Shown here: piece after piece, positions 37,772 to 46,945 of the stretch
Numbering within the stretch: position 1 is the first letter of the stretch
Layout of the letters: the number at the start of each line of letters is the position of its first letter
From: Lactiplantibacillus plajomi
GTDB lineage: Bacteria > Bacillota > Bacilli > Lactobacillales > Lactobacillaceae
DNA length: 64,000 nucleotides
Assembly (NCBI RefSeq): GCF_005405405.1
Contig: NZ_BJDZ01000004.1
Span: 1-64,000, forward strand
Direction of reading: 5' to 3'
Made by a program: the position numbers and the translations under genes
Notes under the pieces: generated by a model
The model's input: only the letters and a program-made list of their open reading frames with translations
The model's database searches: none
What the model was told of the DNA's origin: nothing

Positions 37772-39106
37772 ATGATTAATCACGCGGCGGAATACGCACA
37801 GTGGCGGCAAGCCACACTGACAACGCGGAGCGGGGACGTGACCGCCGGCTTGACGATGGTGACGCGAGCCGTTATTGATTTGTTAGCACGCGACCAGTTT
37901 TACGGGGAGTTACTGACTCGGCTGCCACGGGAGTTGGCGGTCAACCAAACGGCGCCGTTTGCGCTCGCTTGGCGCGATAATCGGCTGGTCTTAAAGTTGG
38001 CCCCGAACGCGATCGCAGCGGCCTTTCCCCGCTTTGACAGCTTGCAGGCGGGGTTGAAACACGTGGCGTTGCACGTTGTTTGGCAACACCCGCTCCGCTA
38101 CCGTCAGCGGGTGTTGCGCCAACCCGAATTAGTACGGTTGGCGACTGATTTGGCCGTTAACCAGTACGTTACGGGGTTACCGGCGGGGATGACCGGTCTG
38201 GCGACGGTGCAACCGTTAGTGGCGACCCGCCTACCATTAAAGGCCGATTCGGGGACCTATTTGAAATTGTTACAACGGCAACAAACGTCCCCGCAGCCCT
38301 CGCAAGCCGGAAAAGCGCCGCAACCATCGGACAAGCAGCAGTCCCAAGTGAGTACGGGGCACCAACCGCTCAGCGTTATCGACGACCCGCAACCGTGGGC
38401 CGAACAGGCGGGGGGGCTAACGAACCCAAACTTGGCGGCCAGCCGGACCACCCAACTGACCCACGATGCCTGGGCGGCGACTAACGAAGCCGGCCGCGGC
38501 CTGGTTGCGGGAAAGGTGGTTGCAACGCTGAAACGGCAAAGTACGCCGGCTCAAATCGACTGGCGCCAGTGGTTAGTTCGCGGGTTGGGCCGTCAACCAG
38601 CGGGTAAACGCCCGTCGCGGGCCCGCTTTAACCGCCGTCAGCCGGCCCGGATGGAGTTGCCGGGGCAGGTCAGTGACCAGCGCCTGGATCTTCAAGTTTA
38701 TGTGGATAATTCCGGATCGATCAGTGACCAGACGTTACGGGCGTTGTTGGCCCAGGTGGCCGCCCTAACGCGGTTGGTGGCTAGCACCATTACCGTTAAG
38801 CCGTTTGACGCAATCGTCCAACCGGGGCAACGCTACCAAGCACAATTACCGCAGCAGGTACGCTTTAACCGTCGCGGTGGTGGTGGCACCGTTTATCAAA
38901 GTATCTTTGACGACTTGGCTGCCGAACACCGGACCAACGCGACGACGCTAGCACTGATTCTAACTGACGGCCGGGGGGAACGCACCGTGGCTTGCCACCA
39001 CTTCACCAACGTGATTTGGCTACTCGCCAAGCCGAGTGACCAGTTGTCGGTTCAGCCGGTCGTTGGTCGGGTCGTGCATCTAAATGGAGGGGACGCGGAT
39101 GGGTGA
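37772..39106 (+). CDS. VWA-like protein with DUF2201-type N-terminus
   Basis: The 444-residue partner of the AAA+ ATPase. The N-terminal 150 residues resemble the putative metallopeptidase domain of DUF2201 (HVALHVVWQHP, then ATDLAVNQYVTG), although the classic HExxH is not intact. A low-complexity Gln/Pro/Ser linker lies near 170-200. The C-terminal third is VWA-like, with a MIDAS-type DNSGS motif in VYVDNSGSISDQ. ATG at 37772 follows AAAGGAG; the upstream GTG is inside that box. Confidence 0.85.
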   Translation: MINHAAEYAQWRQATLTTRSGDVTAGLTMVTRAVIDLLARDQFYGELLTRLPRELAVNQTAPFALAWRDNRLVLKLAPNAIAAAFPRFDSLQAGLKHVALHVVWQHPLRYRQRVLRQPELVRLATDLAVNQYVTGLPAGMTGLATVQPLVATRLPLKADSGTYLKLLQRQQTSPQPSQAGKAPQPSDKQQSQVSTGHQPLSVIDDPQPWAEQAGGLTNPNLAASRTTQLTHDAWAATNEAGRGLVAGKVVATLKRQSTPAQIDWRQWLVRGLGRQPAGKRPSRARFNRRQPARMELPGQVSDQRLDLQVYVDNSGSISDQTLRALLAQVAALTRLVASTITVKPFDAIVQPGQRYQAQLPQQVRFNRRGGGGTVYQSIFDDLAAEHRTNATTLALILTDGRGERTVACHHFTNVIWLLAKPSDQLSVQPVVGRVVHLNGGDADG

Positions 39107-39398
39107 ACCGTTAAAGCCACGGGATATGCAGTCGCTACTAACGCACGACCGGCGTTACCAGCGGGCGGCCGCCGTGCTGAATGACCAGTGGCAACTAATC
39201 ATAGCTGACGAAGACTTGCCGTACCGCCAGCAGATTACGGCCGATGACCTGCAATTCGCCCAGGCGTTGTTGCGCAGTCAGACGCTCACTAGTCGTTGGG
39301 ACTTTGAAAGTTACGCCGGGGTGCAACAAATTTGTCAGCACTTTGGTAGTCAGTTGAGTCCGGCCGCCCAGCGGTGGTTGGTGCGACCGTACTTATAA
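39099..39398 (+). CDS. Hypothetical protein linked to MoxR/VWA pair
   Basis: A 99-residue soluble product with no domain I recognise. It overlaps the end of the VWA gene by eight bases, with GGAGGGG inside that gene as ribosome binding site, so it belongs to the same operon and may be a third component of the chaperone module. The operon ends at the hairpin at 39415. Confidence 0.7.
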   Translation: MGEPLKPRDMQSLLTHDRRYQRAAAVLNDQWQLIIADEDLPYRQQITADDLQFAQALLRSQTLTSRWDFESYAGVQQICQHFGSQLSPAAQRWLVRPYL

Positions 39399-39414
39399 TT
39401 CATGTGAAATCGAC

Positions 39415-39450
39415 AAAAAGAAGCCGTGACGTGCGTCACGGCTTCTTTTT
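39415..39450. terminator. Bidirectional terminator
   Basis: AAAAAGAAGCCGTGAC pairs perfectly with GTCACGGCTTCTTTTT, 4-base loop. It separates the convergent sbc-moxR operon and the TetR gene. Confidence 0.95.
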
Positions 39451-39469
39451 GCGTCTCCTTGGTTTTAAA

Positions 39470-40054
39470 TCAGGCTTTTAAGAAAGCGAGCCAAACTTGT
39501 TGCTGCTGGGCAACGTCGATTTGACTACCAAGTCGCAGCCGGGTTTGTAACCCAATGCGGGCGTCCAGTAAGCTTTGGGCCAGCGCCATACTAGATTGCT
39601 GGGTGGTGACTTGCTGGCTGGCTTGACCTTTTAAAATCGCCGCGGCGATCAAGGTCAGGTAGTCGTCGTAGAACCAGGTAACGGCGCGCTGGACGTCGGC
39701 ATCGCTGGCACCAAATTCTGCAACGGCGTTCGCCATCAAGTCGCCTTGCGGTTGCGCGTCAGTTTTCAAACCGCGGCTAAAGAGCATGCCCAGGACGGTC
39801 AGGGCGGATTCACCGGCCCGTTCGAGTTTTTGCATGTTGCGGGCGCAGGCCGTTAACGTCTGTTGGTGGTAGCGGGATAACGCTTTTAAATAGAGGGTAT
39901 GTTTATCGCCCAGTGCATTATAGAGACTTTGCTTTTTGACACCACTGGTCGTGACGATGTCGTCCATCGACGTGTGGTAGTAACCCTGTTTCCAAAACAG
40001 GTGCATGATTTTTTCAACGACCTGGTCGTCATTGAAGGTTTTTTTAGCAGGCAA
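39470..40054 (-). CDS. TetR-family transcriptional regulator
   Basis: The 194-residue repressor-type protein has an N-terminal helix-turn-helix (MDDIVTTSGVKKQSLYNALGDKHTLYLKAL) and an all-helical ligand domain resembling the TetR_C subgroup of AcrR-like regulators with GTQ-type Gln clusters at the C terminus. The start is TTG at 40054, seven bases after GGAGGG; an upstream TTG at 40072 lies before that box. No adjacent efflux gene is seen; its target is unknown. It is divergent from the WxL cluster with 600 bases between. Confidence 0.85.
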   Translation of the reverse strand: MPAKKTFNDDQVVEKIMHLFWKQGYYHTSMDDIVTTSGVKKQSLYNALGDKHTLYLKALSRYHQQTLTACARNMQKLERAGESALTVLGMLFSRGLKTDAQPQGDLMANAVAEFGASDADVQRAVTWFYDDYLTLIAAAILKGQASQQVTTQQSSMALAQSLLDARIGLQTRLRLGSQIDVAQQQQVWLAFLKA

Positions 40055-40655
40055 GAAACGCCCTCCTTTCAAGTTGAAGTGGTGTTGTCAGTATACCATA
40101 CCGCGCGAGCCGGTCGGATTGGGGCAACGGATTGCACGACTTACGGGGTTACTAGCGAATTTTAATGTTCTAAAAGATGAACATAATATGATTTAATTTT
40201 AGCACGCTGAATTGCGCTAAAGATAATTATTTTTTATATAGTAGTGCTTGATATAACAAGCTTATGTTATTTTGATGATGTAATATGATATTTTAATTAT
40301 TGCCAAAATCACGAAATTTTTATCTCATCTAAATTTAATTTAAATATAATGAATGAAAGTAGTTTTATTAATCGGTGCAAGCGCTTTGCATTCTTCACAA
40401 ACTCCGAGATAACGGAATCCCTTATTTATAAACTGATTGGAACAGGTTAAACTGATGCAGTTCGCAAACTCAAAAATTATAAAATTCTCATAGCCACGTT
40501 AAAATAAGTTTGCCCATAGATAATTAACCCCTCGAATCAATTGACAGGGCTTTCAATTCCGTGTTATATTCTCGTTGCTGATAGGGCAGGACACTATTGG
40601 TAACCAAGAATGAAAGGTCGGCAAGGGAGTTTTGAACCAATTAGGGAGTGATCGG
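40055..40655. promoter_or_regulatory. Long AT-rich region upstream of the WxL cluster
   Basis: No gene is seen in these 600 bases. TGCAAGCGCTTTGCA at 40376-40390 is a cre-like palindrome. A strong promoter for the WxL cluster is visible: TTGACA at 40541-40546 and TTATAT/TATATT at 40564-40570, 17-18 bases apart. The size hints at further regulation. Confidence 0.6.
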
Positions 40656-40946
40656 ATGCGCTGGCAGCTCAGTTTAATAAGCGGGGTTTTCTGGCTACTG
40701 GGACCGTTGCTAACGACCGTGCGAGCGGACGTCCAGACGGGTCATTACCAGCTCGTCGTCGAAACGGCGGGTCGGGGTAGTGGTACGCCGGCAGCACCCG
40801 GACCACTCAACGGGGTGCTACCACAGTTAAATGCTGCGCAGCAGTGGTGGCTACTCCTGTTAGGCTTGGTCGGATTTACTTTGTTGATTTTTCTAACAAT
40901 CATCTGTTGGCGTCATCGTCAAACAATAAAGGAGCAACCAAAATGA
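40656..40946 (+). CDS. Small CscD-like surface protein with degenerate sorting motif
   Basis: The 96-residue product has a signal peptide (WQLSLISGVFWLLGPLLTTVRA), a short exposed stretch rich in Gly and Pro, and the C-terminal VLPQLNAAQQWW followed by a hydrophobic span and RHRQTIK tail. Position and form match the small LPXTG-type protein (CscD) of WxL clusters in lactobacilli, but Thr of LPXTG is Leu here. It may therefore stay in the membrane and not be sorted. The ATG at 40656 is chosen with GGGAGTG upstream. Overlaps the next gene by four bases (ATGA). Confidence 0.75.
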   Translation: MRWQLSLISGVFWLLGPLLTTVRADVQTGHYQLVVETAGRGSGTPAAPGPLNGVLPQLNAAQQWWLLLLGLVGFTLLIFLTIICWRHRQTIKEQPK

Positions 40947-41512
40947 AAAAAACCATCGGAACTTTAATTGCTGGAGTCACTTTAATGGCCGGATTACCAC
41001 TGGCTGCCCAGGCTGCGGATGTCACTAAGGATACGCAGGCTGAAGTTGAATTGACTCAGGACGAAACTAACAAGGATATTGAGTTAACGCAAGTTCCCGG
41101 CGTGAACCTTGGGAGCCACATTAACAAGAATGAAACGACGACTTATACGGCCGACACGATCGACGGTGCCATTAAGGTCACGAACCCTGGTAACACTGAC
41201 GGGTGGAAGGTTCAAGTTCAAGGTACCGACTTTAGTGACGGTTCCAAGACGTTACGGGGGGCCAAATTAACATTCGCAAACGGGCAAACGACTGCGGATG
41301 ATACGCAAAACGCGTCCGAATTACCAACGAGTCCAACGGTTACAATTAACAATCAGAACCAAACCATCGTGACGGCGGCCGTAAACGAAGGGATCGGGCT
41401 GTTTACGACCACCCACACGACCGATAACGTGTCACTGTTAGTACCTGCCGGGAACGCGGCTGGTGCTTACCAATCGACCTTAACTTGGACGCTCAGTAAC
41501 GCCCCAAGCTAA
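40943..41512 (+). CDS. WxL-domain surface protein 1
   Basis: The 189-residue protein is secreted (signal peptide ending AQA-ADV) and consists of one WxL domain, which attaches proteins to peptidoglycan without covalent bonds. The two Trp-containing motifs are visible: GWKVQVQG and the terminal LTWTLSNAPS. AAAGGAG lies upstream of the ATG at 40943, which overlaps the preceding stop. Probably a component of a surface complex together with the following genes. Confidence 0.9.
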   Translation: MKKTIGTLIAGVTLMAGLPLAAQAADVTKDTQAEVELTQDETNKDIELTQVPGVNLGSHINKNETTTYTADTIDGAIKVTNPGNTDGWKVQVQGTDFSDGSKTLRGAKLTFANGQTTADDTQNASELPTSPTVTINNQNQTIVTAAVNEGIGLFTTTHTTDNVSLLVPAGNAAGAYQSTLTWTLSNAPS

Positions 41513-41542
41513 GCCGAGTCGCTAAAAGACTGAGGTGGCAGC

Positions 41543-42220
41543 ATGACTAAGGGAATCTTTCGCACGGGCCGGTTAGTGTTGACGACACTTGCATTGATAC
41601 TGATTGGGACTCCCGTCGTTAGTCAGGCGGCGCGCCGGTCACAAGTGCAGGTCAACCTGACACCGACGGATGATAATACGGCTGTTCAACCAGTCGACCC
41701 GGATCAACCGGGTCAGCCGTATCCGGGTGATTCAGCGGATCCGGATAACGTCACCGGTACCGGTTCGACCGATACGTTAAGTATTGATTATGTTAGTAAC
41801 TTAAAGTTTAGTGCTACGGCTGCTAACGGTCCGTTAGAACTGGCCGCCCGTAATCAGCGGGCGATGATTCAAATTACGGACCGGCGTGGAACGGGCGCCG
41901 GCTGGACCTTACAGGTCACACCTAGCCCGTTACGCAGTGCGCAAACGACGTTGTCGACAACGCTCACGCTTGGCTCAATCCAACTCCAAGCTGGTAGTGG
42001 CAACGTTAGTGCGGCGCCGCAAATCGTCAACACCGGACCGCTAATGCCGGGTGTGGCGAATAACGTGGCGGTCGCTAACGCCAACGCGGGTCTCGGAACT
42101 TGGTTATTTATTTTTAATCGCGGCGCCACCCCCACGACGCTCAAAATCAATAACCGCCAGCTAACCACTGGCAACTATACCGGGACGTTAGCGTGGTCGT
42201 TAACTAACGCACCCCACTAA
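41543..42220 (+). CDS. WxL-domain surface protein 2
   Basis: A second secreted WxL protein of 225 residues, signal peptide ending VSQA. After a Pro/Asp-rich linker (near residues 50-70) comes the WxL domain with GWTLQVTPS and the C-terminal LAWSLTNAPH. It starts 30 bases after WxL protein 1, with GAGGTGG upstream. Confidence 0.9.
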   Translation: MTKGIFRTGRLVLTTLALILIGTPVVSQAARRSQVQVNLTPTDDNTAVQPVDPDQPGQPYPGDSADPDNVTGTGSTDTLSIDYVSNLKFSATAANGPLELAARNQRAMIQITDRRGTGAGWTLQVTPSPLRSAQTTLSTTLTLGSIQLQAGSGNVSAAPQIVNTGPLMPGVANNVAVANANAGLGTWLFIFNRGATPTTLKINNRQLTTGNYTGTLAWSLTNAPH

Positions 42221-42238
42221 GCATGATGATCAACGCAC

Positions 42239-42268
42239 GAGCTGCCGGCGATTTTTTACCGGCGGCTC
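42239..42268 (+). other. Intergenic hairpin inside the WxL operon
   Basis: GAGCTGCCGG pairs with CCGGCGGCTC across a T-rich loop, with one mismatch. There is no T-run after it, so it more likely tunes mRNA stability or partial readthrough than ends transcription. Confidence 0.5.
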
Positions 42269-42317
42269 TGTTACATAGTCCACTGTGGACAAACTGTTGA
42301 AAGGGAAGGAATGGCTC

Positions 42318-43334
42318 ATGAAAAAAATAATTTGGCAAGTAATGTTGGTAGTGGGGTTGTTCGTTAGTGGGCTAGCGATCACCGCTAGTGCGGATAATCT
42401 TAATTACACGGTTAAAGCGGAGCTACCTTCCAACCAGGTCAATCAGGACGTCTCCTACTTCGATCTGAAAGTGAAACCCGGCCAACGTCAAAATTTAACC
42501 GTTACCATTACGAACAACGACAAGCGTGACCACCAGTACACGGTTTCACCTAACTTAGCGGTGACCAACGATAACGGGGTCATCGACTATAGCCAGTCCA
42601 AGGCCAAGGCAGATTCATCGTTAAAATTCAACGTTAAGTCGGCGTTATCGGGTAAACAAACCGTGACGGTCGCGGCGAAGTCGAGTAAGCGGGTCACCGT
42701 CAAGCTGACGGTGCCGGCAAAACGGTTCAGTGGGACGGCACTGGGCGGCATTAACGTGGTCCAAGCGAAGACTAGCCAACGTAAGAAGCAAAGCGGTATG
42801 GCAATCGATAACCAGTACGCCTACGTTTTAGGCGTACAGTTACGTGAGAACGTAACGAGTAAGTCAAAACCGCGGATGAAGTTGCACCAAATTAAAGCGG
42901 CCCAGTTAAACTACCGGAATTACGTGACGGCTAACTTGCAAAACGACCAGCCCGCGATTATGCATAATTTGAAGATCAATAGTTACATTACGAAACGCGG
43001 CGGGAAAAAGCAGTTAATGGTCACTAAAAAGGACAACTTGGCGATGGCACCAAACAGTAACTTCAACTTCGCGATGGGTGATGGCGAAGCGCCACTTAAA
43101 GCTGGTAAGTACACCTTACACTTAAAGGCCAAGGCCGATGAGGGTCATTGGCAGTTTACCCGCGACTTTACCATTAGTAGTAAGGACGCGGATCAGTTGA
43201 ACGAGACGGCGGTCGGCGATCAGGCCCAACCGAACTACTTCTGGTGGTTCGTGGCTCTCGGTGTGATCATCATTGCGTTGCTGGCCGTTGTCATCTGGTT
43301 GGTATTGAAAAATAAGTGTCGGCAGGACGATTAA
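42318..43334 (+). CDS. DUF916/DUF3324 protein (WxL-interacting, CscA-like)
   Basis: The 338-residue membrane-anchored protein has a signal peptide (ending TASA-DN), a DUF916 domain (LNYTVKAELPSNQVNQDVSYFDLKV is its typical start), a DUF3324 domain, and a C-terminal membrane span followed by KNKCRQDD. In characterised systems this protein binds WxL proteins and peptidoglycan. ATG at 42318 follows AAGGAATGG; the upstream in-frame start at 42285 would put polar residues before the signal. Confidence 0.9.
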   Translation: MKKIIWQVMLVVGLFVSGLAITASADNLNYTVKAELPSNQVNQDVSYFDLKVKPGQRQNLTVTITNNDKRDHQYTVSPNLAVTNDNGVIDYSQSKAKADSSLKFNVKSALSGKQTVTVAAKSSKRVTVKLTVPAKRFSGTALGGINVVQAKTSQRKKQSGMAIDNQYAYVLGVQLRENVTSKSKPRMKLHQIKAAQLNYRNYVTANLQNDQPAIMHNLKINSYITKRGGKKQLMVTKKDNLAMAPNSNFNFAMGDGEAPLKAGKYTLHLKAKADEGHWQFTRDFTISSKDADQLNETAVGDQAQPNYFWWFVALGVIIIALLAVVIWLVLKNKCRQDD

Positions 43335-43358
43335 TGATTGAGGAAAGGAGTGGTCAGC

Positions 43359-45515
43359 GTGCGTAAGTGGAAGAAGGGACTCGTACTAGCAGTGGTAGTG
43401 GGCCTCGGTTTATGGGGTGGGGCCCTCCGCAGCTCAGCCGCCGATGACGGTGACGCCATGTCACTCGCGACCGCGCCGTCCGGGTTAGATCAGCTGGACA
43501 AGATTTTTACCGTCCCGTCCGTGTTTAGCAACGGTAGTACCAACAAGGCTAAAATCTCGGACGTGACAAACGCTGCGGCACCGAACACCCAGGCCGTGGA
43601 ACTGGTTAATGCAAAAAATCAGGTAGCGGGCGTCTGGTCCAACGATGCGAACCGCTTTAACTTAAATGAAGACACTACCTTAAAGGCCTGGGTTTATTTA
43701 GGTAGTCAAAGTAGTGCTTCTAAGGCGGGCGCCGGGATGACGTTCGTGTTGCAAAACGACGCAAACGGGGTCAGCGCGGCGGCGCAAGTTAATCCATCTA
43801 AAATTTTGGCGGAAACGATGGCGACCTGGGGTGTGGATTCCGACAACAAGCAGCAGGACCCGCAAGTGATTGCTGGCACCGCGATTCAAAATAGTTGGGC
43901 GTTGGAATTTGACACTTACGCGCATAAGGAAACGTCATACGGCAACGCGGGGAATGGCTTGTCCTTTGATAAGGGGATTAAGACCCAGCATATGGCGACC
44001 GGCTATCCGGGCAACGCGGCCACGTATGCTAGCCAATCCGTAAAGAGTTGGGATTTAACGGGGGTTTTATTGGGAACCCGGTATTACTTTAGCCAAAATC
44101 ATACTAACTTAGTCGACGGGCTGGCACTAGGTAACGGCAAGTGGCACCACCTGGTTTTGGACTGGCACGCAGCCAGCCGGACGATGACCTACACGTTTGA
44201 TGACGTTAATCCGGACGGGAGCGAAAATACCGCCGGCTTCACTAAGAGCGAAGTCATTGATACCAGTCAGTTCCACAGCGCGGACGGACTCGTACGCTGG
44301 GGGTTCATGGCGGCCACTGGGAGCAACAGTAGTAGCAACATGGTCGTGATTGAAAGTGCCCCGAACATGGTCAAAGCCGCTGCCAGCGTTAAGGTGACCG
44401 ACACAACCAAGAACCGGGTCGTCAATGCTGGTGACAAGGTCAAGGCCAAGCACGGGTTGCAGTACGACTACACGGTTAATTATCAGGGCGGTAGTCAGGA
44501 CTGGAATAACGTGAAGGCTGACCTGAAATTACCGGAAAACGTGACCTTTAAAACCGCTGCGATTCAATACGCCGACGGTTCGAAGCAAATTTTAACCGCG
44601 CCGGAAGCGGGAGCCAAAGAAGTTAGTTATCAATTGGGAAAGGCGTTGTACGCGACCAACGCAACGGCAACAATTACGTTGACCGGGACGGCTGACGACG
44701 TCAAAATTAATAGTAATACCACCACGACGACCAGTACGTTTAAGAATAAGACCTTCTCAACGACTGCCGATTCGCCAGACTACGTGATTACCGTCGATCA
44801 ACCAATTTCACTGTACATCATGAAGTCGAATTACCCAGTCAATAAGGGTGAGGACGTCAAGGTCAGTGGGTTGGTGATTGCGGAAGACTCTGAGCAGTTA
44901 AAAAATAGTAGCATTACGGTTCACCCGACGCTTAATGGGGAAAAACTAGCTAGTTTTCAAATGAGTGATGACGATGAATCGGGGTACTACGCGTTAACGA
45001 TTAAAGCGGACCAGCTGAAGGTTGGTAAAAATACGCTGACGCTGTGGGCGGCCGATATGGATGACAACGAGTCCCCAGAAGCCAGCGCCACGATCACGGT
45101 TAGCGGCGGTGAACTCGGGTTCAAGAGCGTGGCGGCGACCAGCCGTTTTCAACCGATTACGCTCGACGGTAAGGCCCAGGAAACTGGCCGCCAAGATGAT
45201 TGGCAAGTCGTCGTTAGTGATGAACGCGGTAAGGGCTCGAACTGGCAATTACAGGCCAAGGTGGGCGACTTTACCGACGCAGCCGGCAAAAAATTGCCCG
45301 GCCAATTACTGTTCAAGCAGGCCGGTGAAACGACCGTTCTGAATGATCAGGGAACGGTGATCGACCAGCACGAAACGACCAGTGATACCGACGAATACGA
45401 CGTCACTAAGGATTGGTCTGATCAAACTGGCCTGTTTTATAAGTCCAACGCGGCGGCGACCCCCGGCAACTACGGTGGCAAAATTACCTGGACGTTGACC
45501 AACGCGCCGAGTTAA
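43359..45515 (+). CDS. L-type-lectin-like WxL surface protein
   Basis: The 718-residue secreted protein has a signal peptide ending SSA-ADD, an N-terminal legume-lectin-like domain of about 290 residues (LDQLDKIFTVPSVF to VVIESAPN, including WALEFDTY and GKWHHLVLDWHAASRTMTY), a DUF11-like repeat, an Ig-like module and a C-terminal WxL domain (NWQLQAKVGDF and KITWTLTNAPS). It may bind plant or host glycans and is held on the wall by WxL. GTG start at 43359 follows AAAGGAG by eight bases. It ends the five-gene cluster. Confidence 0.9.
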   Translation: MRKWKKGLVLAVVVGLGLWGGALRSSAADDGDAMSLATAPSGLDQLDKIFTVPSVFSNGSTNKAKISDVTNAAAPNTQAVELVNAKNQVAGVWSNDANRFNLNEDTTLKAWVYLGSQSSASKAGAGMTFVLQNDANGVSAAAQVNPSKILAETMATWGVDSDNKQQDPQVIAGTAIQNSWALEFDTYAHKETSYGNAGNGLSFDKGIKTQHMATGYPGNAATYASQSVKSWDLTGVLLGTRYYFSQNHTNLVDGLALGNGKWHHLVLDWHAASRTMTYTFDDVNPDGSENTAGFTKSEVIDTSQFHSADGLVRWGFMAATGSNSSSNMVVIESAPNMVKAAASVKVTDTTKNRVVNAGDKVKAKHGLQYDYTVNYQGGSQDWNNVKADLKLPENVTFKTAAIQYADGSKQILTAPEAGAKEVSYQLGKALYATNATATITLTGTADDVKINSNTTTTTSTFKNKTFSTTADSPDYVITVDQPISLYIMKSNYPVNKGEDVKVSGLVIAEDSEQLKNSSITVHPTLNGEKLASFQMSDDDESGYYALTIKADQLKVGKNTLTLWAADMDDNESPEASATITVSGGELGFKSVAATSRFQPITLDGKAQETGRQDDWQVVVSDERGKGSNWQLQAKVGDFTDAAGKKLPGQLLFKQAGETTVLNDQGTVIDQHETTSDTDEYDVTKDWSDQTGLFYKSNAAATPGNYGGKITWTLTNAPS

Positions 45516-45550
45516 AGTGACCGCAATGACTTTTGGGTTAACGGATGAGT

Positions 45551-45593
45551 AAAAAAATATGGTTACCGGTTTTGGCCGGTAACCATATTTTTG
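45551..45593 (+). terminator. Terminator of the WxL cluster
   Basis: AAATATGGTTACCGG pairs with CCGGTAACCATATTT, with A-run before and TTTTT after. Confidence 0.9.
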
Positions 45594-45713
45594 ATGGCCA
45601 CTGACAATTAGCGGTTCGGCCACTTTTGAAAAATGACGAACCAGCGGTACAATGGCAAGGGACGGCCTTGCTTTTGCAATGACCGCCGAAAATAGAGAGA
45701 GTAGTGAGTATTG

Positions 45714-46874
45714 ATGAAAACGCGGCTGTATACGCCCAACGTGAAACTGGTCTTAGTTGCCAGCTTTTTCTTTTTAATGAGTCCGATGCTGATCAACCCG
45801 GTGATTGCGGGGTTTGTTCGTGAAATCGGGGCGAGTTCGGTTTTTGCGGGGGTCATCGCTGGCTTAACCAACCTGACGTCGCTGGTGTTACGACCGCTGG
45901 CGGGTAACTTGACGGACCGGGTGTCCAAGTACCACCTAACGCTAATCGGTGGGTGCCTATTACTAGCCGCCAGTCTGGGTTATAGTTTAACGACCAACGT
46001 TGCACTGATTACGGCGTTTCGGGTCTTGAACGGGGTCGGCTACACCCTATGTTCCGTTTGCATGGCGACTTGGATGGCCAGCTTGTTATCACCCGACCGC
46101 ATTGGTTCCGGGATGGGGATTTACGGGCTGGCCAATGCGCTGGGGATGGCCTGTGGTCCGGCAATTAGCGTGTTCTTGTACCAACATGATAGTTACCAAA
46201 GTGTGTTTTGGTTAGCGGCCGTTTGCAGCGGACTCCTAGTTTTGATGATTCAGTTCGTTACTGACCGCGGCGTGCCGGTAAAACGGCCGGAGCGGCCGGC
46301 CGGGGCACCGCACCGGATTCGAATCGTGCAACCGAAAGTGTTACCGGTAGCGGCAATTTTGTTACTGTTTTCCTTGCCGTACTTTGCGACCCAGACTTAC
46401 ATTGTGACTTACGTTGCGGCCCGCCACTTCCACGTTGCCGCCGGGTTATTTTTCCCGGTGTACGCGGTGATTTTACTCGTCTTGCGCCTGGTTTTACGCG
46501 ACTTGTTTGACCGAGTCCCGTTTCGCCGGTTTGTCTGGATTTGCCTGATATTCAACGTGATCGGTCTGTTAGGACTGACCGACATGACGAACTGGGTCAT
46601 GATGGCGATTGCCGCCCTCGGGTTGGCGGCCGGTTACGGCTTAATGTTCTCGATTTGTCAGGCCAAGGCGATGATGTTGGTGCCGGAAGCCGACCATGGC
46701 TTGGCCAACAGTACCTTTTACATTGGGGTCGACCTGGGAATGTCACTGGGACCGATTATCGGTGGGATTATCAGCAGTGCGTTACCGATGGGCTGGTTCT
46801 ATCCGGTGATGCTGGGGCTGACGGTACCGTTGATTGTGGTGGTTTACTTAGCGAACCGCCGGACGTTAGCTTAA
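45714..46874 (+). CDS. MFS transporter
   Basis: The 386-residue protein has about 12 membrane segments and the MFS signature after TM2 (LRPLAGNLTDRVSKY). It resembles drug or small-molecule exporters, but the substrate is not evident. TTG at 45711 precedes the ATG at 45714; either is possible. GAGAG-like boxes lie upstream. Monocistronic, between two terminators. Confidence 0.85.
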   Translation: MKTRLYTPNVKLVLVASFFFLMSPMLINPVIAGFVREIGASSVFAGVIAGLTNLTSLVLRPLAGNLTDRVSKYHLTLIGGCLLLAASLGYSLTTNVALITAFRVLNGVGYTLCSVCMATWMASLLSPDRIGSGMGIYGLANALGMACGPAISVFLYQHDSYQSVFWLAAVCSGLLVLMIQFVTDRGVPVKRPERPAGAPHRIRIVQPKVLPVAAILLLFSLPYFATQTYIVTYVAARHFHVAAGLFFPVYAVILLVLRLVLRDLFDRVPFRRFVWICLIFNVIGLLGLTDMTNWVMMAIAALGLAAGYGLMFSICQAKAMMLVPEADHGLANSTFYIGVDLGMSLGPIIGGIISSALPMGWFYPVMLGLTVPLIVVVYLANRRTLA

Positions 46875-46881
46875 TAAAAAG

Positions 46882-46932
46882 TAAAACGACGAGCGCTCAA
46901 CCTGATTGTTAGGTTGGGCGCTCGCCGTTTTA
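46882..46932. terminator. Bidirectional terminator
   Basis: AAAACGACGAGCGCTCAACCT pairs with AGGTTGGGCGCTCGCCGTTTT, one mismatch. It lies between the convergent MFS and nox genes. Confidence 0.92.
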
Positions 46933-46945
46933 GTTAGTAATTAAA

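Noticed and set aside
40844-40942. N-terminal extension of WxL protein 1
   Set aside because: It lies inside the upstream gene in another frame; a signal peptide and AAAGGAG support ATG 40943.
44127-44453. Minus-strand frames inside the lectin gene
   Set aside because: Shadow frames of a high-GC coding gene, with no start signals or recognisable domains.
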